The translations under genes and the position numbers were made by a program. Source: Fimbriimonadaceae bacterium (GTDB lineage Bacteria > Armatimonadota > Fimbriimonadia > Fimbriimonadales > Fimbriimonadaceae). Taken from it: DNA of 8,745 nucleotides. Below, one piece after another: positions 1 through 6,675 of this stretch (within the stretch, counting starts at the first letter, position 1; every line of letters begins with the position of its first letter). The stretch spans positions 1-8,745 of the forward strand of contig JALHPH010000050.1 in NCBI GenBank assembly GCA_022842565.1, in the 5' to 3' direction. Below the pieces are notes generated by a model, which did no database searches, was not told where the DNA came from, and was given only the letters and a program-made list of their open reading frames with translations.

Positions 1-3000
1 GGCGGTGAGGGAGTGCGGGTGGTTGATGGCGGGCGGCTCGCCAGAGAACATACGGCTTTCATGGTGCTTGAGTGCCTCAGGCAGCGCCCATAGGAGACCC
101 AGGCGATTGGTGTGCAGCGCATCAAGCGCGCCACAAAGCGTGAGCGCCTCGGCTTCGTCACGATTGGGCCGGACCCTGATCAGAAAATCGTACCAATCCT
201 CAAATGGTGCGTTCGCGACTAACTTTTGAAGCGTATTCTCGGAAACTCCCGAGACCTGCCTAAGTCCGATACGCACGCCGCCATTCGGAAACACAATCTT
301 GGGGTCCTCCTCCGACTGAACATCCTCGACCGTAAAATCAAGCTGGCTTTTTTGAACACAAGCCGGCAAAATGCGGACTCCACGACCGCGCGCCTCTACC
401 GCCAACGTGCACGGACCATAGTATCCGGCTGGCTGCGCATTAAACAGTGAAGCAAAATATTCCGCCGGAAAATTCTGTTGACAATAAACGGAGCGAATGG
501 AAATGTCTGCAAAAGCCAGGGCGTGCCCTTGGGCAAACCCGTACCCTTTGAACCCAGCCACCAAGGAAAACACATGCTTCGAAACCTGCTCCGTGAACCC
601 CTGCTGCTGCATGCGGGAAATCAATTCATCCTCAATGAGCTGGCCATAATCAGACCTCCTGTTTTTGTGGATTTTTTCCCTGATGTCTTCGGCTTCGCCG
701 GGCGTGTAGCGGCAGAAGTCTTCCAGAAGCTGATCGACTTGCTCCTGAAAAACGATAATCCCATAAGTGTTTCCTAAGATTTTTTCAAGAAGCGGGTGCT
801 CGAATTCATAGGGTTTTAGCCCACGACGGCGTTGGATGAGCTCGTTGATCTTGACCGCACCGCCCACGCCCGGCCGAATTCCCGCCTGAACCAGGCTCAC
901 ATCCGTTAAATCCTCTGAACGCAACCGCACGTGCGCCTGCCTCATGGCGGGGGAGGCAGATTGCGGAATACCGATCAGCTCACCCGACCGAAAAGCCCGA
1001 AACACCTCCGGGTCATCCAGCGGGATGTCGTTCACCTGGATGGAGCGAACAGACTTTTGCACCCCGCCCAGCACATCCTGCCCGCGCAAACATAAAATAT
1101 CGAATTTGTCAAAATAATATTTACTACTTCTTTTATCCCACTGAATCAGGGGAAGGGCTCCGTCCTCGGTGGGGGTTGCCGAGGGCTGAAGTGGCACAGT
1201 ATGCGCGATGGGCATGGAAGAGATGACGAGCCCAGAGGAGTGAGCGCGGAGATTTCTCGGTACGTCTTGCAGCACTTCGGCGAGTTTAAAAACCCAGCGA
1301 AACCGTTCGCACGGAATGCCGCTTTTCGCTAATTCTGGTTTCCGTTGCAGGGCTGCTTCAAGCTGATCCGGCGCAACGCCACCGTGCACCCGCTTCGATA
1401 AATAACCGATCAGGCTATCGGGAATCGCCAGCGCTTTTCCAACTTCGCGGATGATACCGCGTACGCACATCGCCCCATACGCAGCGATGCCAGCCACATG
1501 CTCGCGGCCATATTTTTCGGCGCAATAATCGCGGATTTTTTCGCGGTATTTTGCCTCAAAGTCAATGTCAATATCCGGTCGCTTGGTCCCGTCACCGGGC
1601 AAAAATCGCTCAAAGTGGAGATGATGCTCAAAAGCATCAATTCGCGACCACCCCAAGCAATAGGCCACGACCGAATCGACCACCGACCCACGAGCCGAGT
1701 ACATGATTCCCTGCGAGGTCGCAAAATCGCAAAAATCGGTGGCGATCAGAAAGTGATCCGAAAATCCGAGCCGAATTATTCGATTTAATTCAAGATCAAG
1801 CCTCTTTTTCAGTCGGGCGTCGGGCAGGCCGTACCGCGCGCGGGCACCCGCCATCACCCTTTCGCGCAGAACCGCGGGCGAATCGGAGCCGAACGCCGGC
1901 AATTCGGTGCGGTGCGGCAGAACGTCGTCATCCACCAACTGCGCAATCTGCAGAGTCATGCGCAGCCACTCGGGGCGGTGTGCATAGCGTTGCCAAGCCT
2001 CCTCGCTGGAAAGGAGATAGCGTTCACCGTTCAGCGCGCGCTGGGGACGGGGTTGCAGCGGCGGCTGGCCAGGCGCACGCTGCGGCTTTCGACCGATGCA
2101 TTCGTCCACAAGGCAGAGCGTGTGGATGCACGCCATCACATCTTGACCGGGAAAATGCTGGGGTTCAGCATGCGTCACACGCCCCGCCGCCACGCATCGC
2201 ACGCCGTGCTCCGCCGCCAGCCGCTCGAGGCAGCGATTGTGCTCAATCTCCCAGGGAAGCCACGCTTTTTCCATCTCCGCGAAGGTCAGGTGCTGTCCAA
2301 ATAGCCCCACTAGGCGCATCATTATTTCGGATGCCGAATCATATTGTTTACGAATGAGTGGTGTGTGAAGCGGGCCACTGTCGCCACCGGTGAGGCAGAT
2401 CACTTCGCCGAGTAGCCCCTCCAGGTCGCGAAGTGTGCAAAGCGGATATCCACGCGGCTGCGACATGTGGGCGCGCGTGATAATCTGACTCAGGAGAGAA
2501 AATCCCCGCCGAGAGCGCGCGATCAGTACGAGCCGGCCCCCACAATCAAGCTCCACGGTAGTCCCTAGCAACGGCTTAACCCCGCACCGCTGCGCCTCCC
2601 GCGCAAACTCCACAACCCCGGCAAAGGAAAAATGATCGACCAGTGCCGCCGCGGGCAATCCCATATGGGCACACCGGCGGGCCAATTCCTCGGCAAAAAG
2701 AATGCTCTCGCCAAAGGAGTAGCCCGACTGACAATGCAGCGGCGCATAAGACTCGCCCGCGGACGCGCGGCGCACCAGTGCCGGCACCTCACCGATGAGC
2801 CCGCACGCTTTGCTGACCTTCTCGTCACGGCTCTTTTTCAGCCGTAGATCCAAGTCCTCAGTGTGATCTTCTACCAGCGCCTTGGGCTGCTGTTCTCCCG
2901 AATAGGGGCTGGGCAGACGCAGGATTTCATCTTTTCGCCTGCCGCTTGGTGAGCGCAAACGGCGAACTTCCAGTGGCGATTCACCCGCCCACCAAGCCCC

Positions 3001-3045
3001 TGCTTCGCGCCAATGCGCCAGCAGCTCACTGCCATCCGATCGCAT
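1..3045 (-). CDS. dnaE2: Error-prone DNA polymerase DnaE2, C-family alpha subunit (3' end beyond left edge)
   Basis: This is a C-family polymerase that, in known cassettes, performs translesion synthesis together with ImuB on the beta clamp. About 1015 codons are open from 3045 to the window edge. Domains in order: an N-terminal extension (1-100); a PHP domain starting at LHCQSGYSF (104 on) with a degraded metal site; palm motif ARGSVVDS (451-458); catalytic RPDIDIDFE with D491 and D493; the third aspartate D649 in DKFDIL, 156 residues on, close to the E. coli spacing; fingers with QAGIRPG and FQEQV; then FKGYGFAQGHALAFA and NAQPAGYYGP, both typical of DnaE2; then the helix-hairpin-helix region (IRLGLRQVSGVSE). 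The OB-fold and C-terminus are outside the window. ATG 3045 is chosen because an in-frame stop lies about 12 bases upstream; a GAGG lies 10 bases before it. It overlaps imuB by 20 bases. In-frame TTG at codon 65 or GTG at 87 or 91 are weaker alternatives. Confidence 0.93.
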   Translation of the reverse strand, partial: MRSDGSELLAHWREAGAWWAGESPLEVRRLRSPSGRRKDEILRLPSPYSGEQQPKALVEDHTEDLDLRLKKSRDEKVSKACGLIGEVPALVRRASAGESYAPLHCQSGYSFGESILFAEELARRCAHMGLPAAALVDHFSFAGVVEFAREAQRCGVKPLLGTTVELDCGGRLVLIARSRRGFSLLSQIITRAHMSQPRGYPLCTLRDLEGLLGEVICLTGGDSGPLHTPLIRKQYDSASEIMMRLVGLFGQHLTFAEMEKAWLPWEIEHNRCLERLAAEHGVRCVAAGRVTHAEPQHFPGQDVMACIHTLCLVDECIGRKPQRAPGQPPLQPRPQRALNGERYLLSSEEAWQRYAHRPEWLRMTLQIAQLVDDDVLPHRTELPAFGSDSPAVLRERVMAGARARYGLPDARLKKRLDLELNRIIRLGFSDHFLIATDFCDFATSQGIMYSARGSVVDSVVAYCLGWSRIDAFEHHLHFERFLPGDGTKRPDIDIDFEAKYREKIRDYCAEKYGREHVAGIAAYGAMCVRGIIREVGKALAIPDSLIGYLSKRVHGGVAPDQLEAALQRKPELAKSGIPCERFRWVFKLAEVLQDVPRNLRAHSSGLVISSMPIAHTVPLQPSATPTEDGALPLIQWDKRSSKYYFDKFDILCLRGQDVLGGVQKSVRSIQVNDIPLDDPEVFRAFRSGELIGIPQSASPAMRQAHVRLRSEDLTDVSLVQAGIRPGVGGAVKINELIQRRRGLKPYEFEHPLLEKILGNTYGIIVFQEQVDQLLEDFCRYTPGEAEDIREKIHKNRRSDYGQLIEDELISRMQQQGFTEQVSKHVFSLVAGFKGYGFAQGHALAFADISIRSVYCQQNFPAEYFASLFNAQPAGYYGPCTLAVEARGRGVRILPACVQKSQLDFTVEDVQSEEDPKIVFPNGGVRIGLRQVSGVSENTLQKLVANAPFEDWYDFLIRVRPNRDEAEALTLCGALDALHTNRLGLLWALPEALKHHESRMFSGEPPAINHPHSLTA
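2911..3045 (-). other. Tryptophan-rich N-terminal extension of DnaE2 (DUF6504-like segment)
   Basis: Residues 1-45 of the DnaE2 frame precede the PHP domain and are not part of the usual C-family architecture. They contain HWREAGAWWAGE (11-22) followed by an Arg-rich stretch. This resembles, from memory, the core of the DUF6504-type small domain found near or at the C-terminus of actinobacterial-type ImuB. Residues 46-98 link it to PHP and look low in conservation, with a charged segment at about 59-78. It could be a true fusion, or an ImuB tail moved into this frame by a one-base shift, since imuB stops inside this region. Confidence 0.5.
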
Positions 3046-4171
3046 CTTTCCAAGCCCTCAGCACCCTTTGGCGGCGCGTGGTGGGCATGGCCGAAGCGGG
3101 TCGCAGCGCGTCGTCACCAAAAAGCGAGGAGAGACTGCGCACAGCGCGCCGCACATGCACATCGCGATCCTTCGGCGATTGCATGGTTTCAAAGGCGGGT
3201 TGCGTGCTGCGGGTGCGCTCCGTCCGGAGCGCCTGTAAGCGAATGCCCCAAATCGGCTCTTGGGGGGCGGCGTGGTCCAGCATCATGCGCGCAGCCAGGG
3301 TCAGCGATGCCCCGCGCCGCATCGGGCGGGCAAAGCGCCGCTCATGCCGCGAGGGCGCAGCTTCGCTCCATTCCAAAATCAGCGCCACATCGCGCACTTC
3401 GGCATCGTCCTCGGCCAGTCGCTCGGCAAGCTGCGCGCCCAGGTTGGTCAGCGCTTCATCCAGCGCCAAGCGGTCCTCTGTCCCGCCCGGCAAATCGACT
3501 CGGCAGGAGTAACTGTTGGGCGGATAGTCGGGTGCAAAAACGCTCACGTCATACCCCCTCGCCAGCGCCATAATCGCCGCTGATTGCTTACCAAATTGCC
3601 CGCGAAGCTGAGCCATCGGTACCGCCAAAAGCTGCCCCAACGTATGCAGACCCAGGTGTTTGCACCGATCCAAAAGCGCGGCTTCCAAAGGGAGCGCCGA
3701 TACCGGAAGTTCGTTCAACCAGGGCCCCAGTCGCGGCATCACCGTCACGGCACCCGGCGCAGAAAGCCGGCTGGCCCACTGCGCCAACCAGCGGCTGCTG
3801 CCCATGCCCGCACGCGCACCATAGCCCACGCGCGCCAGCAATGCTTCGACCAGGTCCTGAGGCTGCGCATGCGAATGCATCGGGAGCCAGCAGGCGTGCT
3901 CGCCGTGGGTTTGCACCTGATCCACCAGTTCCAAAGTCATGTTCAGCCATTCCTCTTGCGGCGTCTCATAGTCCAGTGCCTTGTAATCGACCCAGTGGGC
4001 ATTGCTCAGAAGAGAGCGAGCTTCGGTGCGGTGCATCCCCCGATGAACTCCCTGCCGCTGCGCCATCTCGTCGGCGCAAAGCACCTCGGTCCCTCGTAAG
4101 ACCACGCAGGGCTGATCCGTCAGCCCGGCCTGACTGGAGTAGAATGTGTCCAAAACAACGTAAGCGTACAT
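3026..4171 (-). CDS. imuB: ImuB-like, catalytically dead Y-family polymerase homologue
   Basis: ImuB is a non-catalytic scaffold that brings DnaE2 to the beta clamp during damage-induced mutagenesis. The product has 381 residues from ATG 4171. The N-terminus YVVLDTFYSS aligns with the Y-family DxDxFY motif, but the first, metal-binding Asp is Val6. The second site (normally SIDE) is replaced around LPMHSHAQ (96-103), so catalysis is not expected. The thumb helix-hairpin-helix is clear at 155-207 (LPVSALPL, LGLHTLGQLL, ARGYD). The little-finger domain covers about 220-350. The protein ends about 30 residues after SLSSLFG, shorter than ImuB proteins of about 500 residues. ATG 4228 would add 19 residues, but it lies upstream of the best promoter and overlaps the mpg start; ATG 4171 begins directly at the palm. 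No clear Shine-Dalgarno is seen. Translational coupling to dnaE2 is likely. Confidence 0.9.
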   Translation of the reverse strand: MYAYVVLDTFYSSQAGLTDQPCVVLRGTEVLCADEMAQRQGVHRGMHRTEARSLLSNAHWVDYKALDYETPQEEWLNMTLELVDQVQTHGEHACWLPMHSHAQPQDLVEALLARVGYGARAGMGSSRWLAQWASRLSAPGAVTVMPRLGPWLNELPVSALPLEAALLDRCKHLGLHTLGQLLAVPMAQLRGQFGKQSAAIMALARGYDVSVFAPDYPPNSYSCRVDLPGGTEDRLALDEALTNLGAQLAERLAEDDAEVRDVALILEWSEAAPSRHERRFARPMRRGASLTLAARMMLDHAAPQEPIWGIRLQALRTERTRSTQPAFETMQSPKDRDVHVRRAVRSLSSLFGDDALRPASAMPTTRRQRVLRAWKDAIGWQ

Positions 4172-4196
4172 AGTAGTTCTTTGTCTACTATTAGTA
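4170..4196. promoter_or_regulatory. Inverted-repeat operator candidate in the imuB/mpg spacer
   Basis: A perfect 7-bp inverted repeat, ATAGTAG (4170-4176) and CTACTAT (4185-4191), is separated by 8 bases. A second one, TACTA-T-TAGTA (4186-4196), shares its right arm, so three TAGTA half-sites sit in alternating orientation. The repeat lies between the imuB -10 box and its start codon, a usual place for a repressor. The half-site resembles the TTAGTAG/CTACTAA arms I recall for the Xanthomonas LexA box, although the spacing differs. Which regulator binds is inference. Confidence 0.5.
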
Positions 4197-4221
4197 TACG
4201 CAAGACTTCCCCGCTGCACAA
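4193..4221 (-). promoter_or_regulatory. Candidate sigma-70-type promoter for imuB-dnaE2
   Basis: Read on the minus strand, a -35-like TTGTGC (4221-4216) is followed by exactly 17 bases and a -10 TATACT (4198-4193), which matches the consensus at five of six positions. Transcription would begin near 4186, giving a leader of only about 15 bases before ATG 4171. The -35 box touches the beginning of mpg, so polymerases serving the two genes would compete for this spacer. Confidence 0.55.
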
Positions 4222-4226
4222 GGCTC

Positions 4227-4790
4227 ATGCGCGAGTTTTTTGATTTTCTTCGTCAACCACCTTTGTTGGCTGCGCCATCACTTTTGGGTTGCATTCTGGT
4301 TCACGGCGAAGCGAGGGTGCGGCTAGTCGAGGTTGAAGCGTACGGCGGATCAGAGGATTTGGGCAGCCACGCCGCCCGCGGCGTGACCCCCCGCAACCAA
4401 GTCATGTTCGGACCCGCAGGGGTCAGTTATGTCTACCTAAACTACGGTATGTACTGGCTGATGAACGTGGTCTGCCATACCGAGGGCCAGCCAGGCGCGA
4501 TTCTGCTGCGCGCCGCTGAACCGCTCGCCGGATTTGGCGACGACTCGCACCCCCAACTCCTTGCCGGACCCGGGCGACTCGGTCGCGCGCTCGGCTTAGG
4601 AAGGCCGCATTACGGTATCGACTTGCTCGACCCAAACTCCCTGCTCAGGCTGGAACCAGGCGAACCGTGTGGAGAAGTTCTCGCCACGCCGCGCATCGGT
4701 CTTGCTGCGGGAAAAGGGGATGAACTGCCGTGGCGGTTCATCGACCGGAGCCGCGAACGCTTTGCGAGTCGCCGCCCTGCCAAGGGCTAA
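4227..4790 (+). CDS. mpg: 3-methyladenine DNA glycosylase (alkyladenine glycosylase family)
   Basis: This enzyme removes alkylated purines such as 3-methyladenine from DNA, starting base excision repair by leaving an abasic site. The 187-residue length is normal for bacterial members. Family residues line up with human AAG: general base E37 in VEVEAY (human E125), Y39 (Y127), H48 (H136), the tyrosine pair in YVYLNYGMY with Y73 as the base-flipping intercalator (Y162), N80 (N169) and R95 in LLRAAEP (R182). GPGRLGRALGL (114-124) and TPRIGLAAG near the C-terminus are also typical. ATG 4227 gives the expected N-terminus; an AAGG lies only 3 bases before it, closer than ideal. It is divergent from imuB across a 55-base spacer and convergent with the gene to its right, overlapping that gene by 53 bases. 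No clear own promoter was found. Confidence 0.95.
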   Translation: MREFFDFLRQPPLLAAPSLLGCILVHGEARVRLVEVEAYGGSEDLGSHAARGVTPRNQVMFGPAGVSYVYLNYGMYWLMNVVCHTEGQPGAILLRAAEPLAGFGDDSHPQLLAGPGRLGRALGLGRPHYGIDLLDPNSLLRLEPGEPCGEVLATPRIGLAAGKGDELPWRFIDRSRERFASRRPAKG

Positions 4791-5385
4791 AGGGGCCGCT
4801 TGTTTCCACCAACGGCTGCGGCTGCGCACGTTCGCGCTGTTGCTGCTCCATCCCCCGTCGAAACCATTCCATTGTGCCGTCGGGGTCGCTCGGGGCTTGG
4901 AAGGCCATTTCCTCTTGGGTAGGCATACGAAAACGAAGATCGGTCAGCTGAATGAACACCAGGCTCCCCAAGAGGCCCCAGGCAAGCAGCAGGTGTTGCC
5001 GAGTTGCGCCAAGCTGAAACCTCTCCAGCATGGCCTCGGCCGCATCCGAAAAACCCATGCCCCGGCGACGCCAAACCCACGAGAGCAGCCCCGCGCCAAT
5101 GGCCAAATGAACGCACGCCATCACCACCGGGATGAGGAAAAGGAGCAGCAGGATCGGGTGGCTGCCTTGACCCATCCGGCCGCCCATCTCGTAGAGCACC
5201 ACCGCGAGCGGCCAACAGAGTAGTGCGCTGCTCGAAACCACTAAGTTCGTGGCCTCCAAGGTCACCGCGTGCCGACTCTCGGCGCTAAAGGCGACGACCC
5301 GGTAGCAAAGCCTGCCCAGCCACCAAGCCAAGGCCATCCAGGCCAAGCAGACAGTGATGACAAGGCCCTCTTGCAGGCTCGGCAT
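4738..5385 (-). CDS. Four-helix membrane protein of unknown function
   Basis: I do not recognise the family. The 215-residue product has hydrophobic segments at about 6-30, 46-66, 77-104 and 130-148, then a polar tail of about 65 residues rich in Gln, Glu, Arg and Pro, probably cytoplasmic. There is a short Arg cluster (WRRRGMG) after the third helix. ATG 5385 is preferred over ATG 5391 because a GAGG is 8 bases before the former and only 2 before the latter. It follows the MFS gene by 33 bases and is probably the last gene of that unit. Its final 17 codons plus stop overlap the end of mpg on the other strand. The helical pattern, start signal and operon position support a real gene despite the lack of a named homologue. 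Confidence 0.75.
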   Translation of the reverse strand: MPSLQEGLVITVCLAWMALAWWLGRLCYRVVAFSAESRHAVTLEATNLVVSSSALLCWPLAVVLYEMGGRMGQGSHPILLLLFLIPVVMACVHLAIGAGLLSWVWRRRGMGFSDAAEAMLERFQLGATRQHLLLAWGLLGSLVFIQLTDLRFRMPTQEEMAFQAPSDPDGTMEWFRRGMEQQQRERAQPQPLVETSGPFSPWQGGDSQSVRGSGR

Positions 5386-5393
5386 GCGCATAT

Positions 5394-5397
5394 CCTC
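5394..5397 (-). promoter_or_regulatory. Ribosome binding site deciding the start of the four-helix membrane protein
   Basis: GAGG on the minus strand lies 8 bases before ATG 5385 and only 2 bases before the in-frame ATG 5391. The normal spacing favours the inner start and shortens the protein by two residues. Confidence 0.6.
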
Positions 5398-5418
5398 AAG
5401 TATACGTTTCTGGCCCCG

Positions 5419-6675
5419 TCAGACCGCAACCGAGCTCGGCTCGTTGTCCTCAATCCGCCAAAAACCCGGCACAAAAACGGCCCAGATTCCGGTCAACAGG
5501 AACCCGGCCCCCATCACCCAGAACATGCCAGCCGCGCCAATTTCGGCCAGTACCCATCCGCCCAGCGCTGTGCTCACCGGAATCGCCAGCGAACTCACCA
5601 TCGCCAAAAGGCTCATCACGCGCCCGCGCATGGCGTCCGGCGTGGTGCGCTGCAAAAAGGTGCTCATCGGGATTTGCAACGGCACTCCTATGCCGCAGAG
5701 CAAGTTACAAAGCATGAAGATATAGAAGTGTGTGGAGACGCCCATCAATCCCAAAAACACGCCGAGCTGCACCAAGCCAAGAATGGCAATCTGCGTGGGG
5801 TGCCGAAAATGCCGCGGCCCCAACCACAATGTCGTGGCGAGCATCATGCCCGCGAAGGAGGCCTCGACCACCGCCAGGGTCCAAAACTCGCCCCCAAACC
5901 ACTCGCGATTCACGGCCACATAGACCAACATAAACGGCCCGATAAAGAAGTTAAGCGAAAAGCTAAGGATCGTCACCGTACGAATGAGCAGGCTCTTCTT
6001 GGCGTACCGCAAGCCCTCCAGCGTCATTCGCCATGTGGAATCATGAGGCGAATGCTCGTCCCGCTCCGGCACAACCGCCGGGACTCGAGAAATGAAACAG
6101 GCCGAGACCAAGAACGTCAGGCCGTTGATCACGATAGCGCTCAGGAAAAAGAAGTTTGGGAAAATCCGGTCCAGCCCGGTCAGCACACCTGCGCTCAGCC
6201 CCAGGCCGATGAGCGGCATCAGGGTCTGCGTTGCCTGGCTCAGCGCATTGGCTTCCTGCAGTCGATCAGGCGGCACCAACCGCGGGATCGCGGCCGACTT
6301 AGCGGGCAGAAAGAAAACATTCACCACAGAAAGCAGAGCTGCGCTGACGAAGATGGCGGCGATGGGCGGTTGCGGTACCGTCGCCACGGTCACCGCCAGG
6401 CCCGCCATCACAACGAAGCTGGCCAAATCGCTGCGCAGCATCAAAAGACGGCGATCCATGCGGTCGGCCAGCGAGCCCGCATAGGGTGAGAGCAGCAGCA
6501 TCGGCAGTGCCTGCACCGCCATCACTAGCCCTACCATCATCGGGTCCTTCGTGAGTCGGTCGATCATGAACAGAAAGACAAAGAAGTAGAGCGAGTCGCC
6601 AAACTGCGACACGGTCTGCCCTAACCAGAGGTCGCGAAAGGGCCGGAACTCAAGGATCCGAAAACTCTGCTTCAT
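5419..6675 (-). CDS. Major facilitator superfamily transporter, exporter type
   Basis: An inner-membrane secondary transporter of 418 residues, matching the usual 12-helix MFS size. The N-terminus FRPFRDLWLGQTVSQFGD is characteristic of the MFS group that includes the enterobactin exporter EntS and macrolide-efflux-like proteins. Motif A is present between helices 2 and 3 as AGSLADRMDRRLLM (67-80). A second FLPAKSAAIPRLVPPDRL stretch at the central-N half and LCGIGVPLQIPMSTFLQRTTP with MRGRVMSL in the C-half are also typical of that group. The substrate cannot be read from sequence; export of a small hydrophobic compound or siderophore is a family-level guess. Its ATG overlaps the ydbT-like stop codon in the form ATGA, implying coupled translation, and no Shine-Dalgarno is visible. 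It is likely co-expressed with the two PH-domain proteins upstream. Confidence 0.9.
   Translation of the reverse strand: MKQSFRILEFRPFRDLWLGQTVSQFGDSLYFFVFLFMIDRLTKDPMMVGLVMAVQALPMLLLSPYAGSLADRMDRRLLMLRSDLASFVVMAGLAVTVATVPQPPIAAIFVSAALLSVVNVFFLPAKSAAIPRLVPPDRLQEANALSQATQTLMPLIGLGLSAGVLTGLDRIFPNFFFLSAIVINGLTFLVSACFISRVPAVVPERDEHSPHDSTWRMTLEGLRYAKKSLLIRTVTILSFSLNFFIGPFMLVYVAVNREWFGGEFWTLAVVEASFAGMMLATTLWLGPRHFRHPTQIAILGLVQLGVFLGLMGVSTHFYIFMLCNLLCGIGVPLQIPMSTFLQRTTPDAMRGRVMSLLAMVSSLAIPVSTALGGWVLAEIGAAGMFWVMGAGFLLTGIWAVFVPGFWRIEDNEPSSVAV

Noticed and set aside
1..3045. Possibility that dnaE2 is a frameshifted pseudogene
   Set aside because: Translating the minus strand by hand gives one uninterrupted frame from 3045 to base 1 with all major domains in order; it merely lacks a stop inside the window.
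3120..3137. SLSSLFG in ImuB as a beta-clamp-binding motif
   Set aside because: It resembles QLxLF, but it lines up with the conserved end of the little-finger domain (L-x-x-L-x-G-D-D), lacks the Gln, and is followed by about 30 residues, so it is not good evidence for clamp binding.
2946..3573. Two overlapping plus-strand frames of about 186 codons opposite imuB
   Set aside because: Ser/Arg/Ala-rich low-information products lying antisense to a well-supported ImuB; no start signals or family motifs.
4172..4226. A separate plus-strand promoter for mpg
   Set aside because: TAGTAT and TACTAT resemble -10 boxes, but none has a recognisable -35 at proper spacing.
5399..5406. CGTATACT before the four-helix gene, identical to the imuB -10 region
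   Set aside because: No acceptable -35 box at 16-18 bases, and the start codon is only 13 bases away; a chance match inside an operon is more likely.
5269..6489. A 406-codon open frame on the plus strand opposite the MFS gene
   Set aside because: Its product is rich in His, Gln, Arg and Pro without any domain pattern, and the opposite strand encodes a clear transporter. It is a by-product of GC-rich codon positions.
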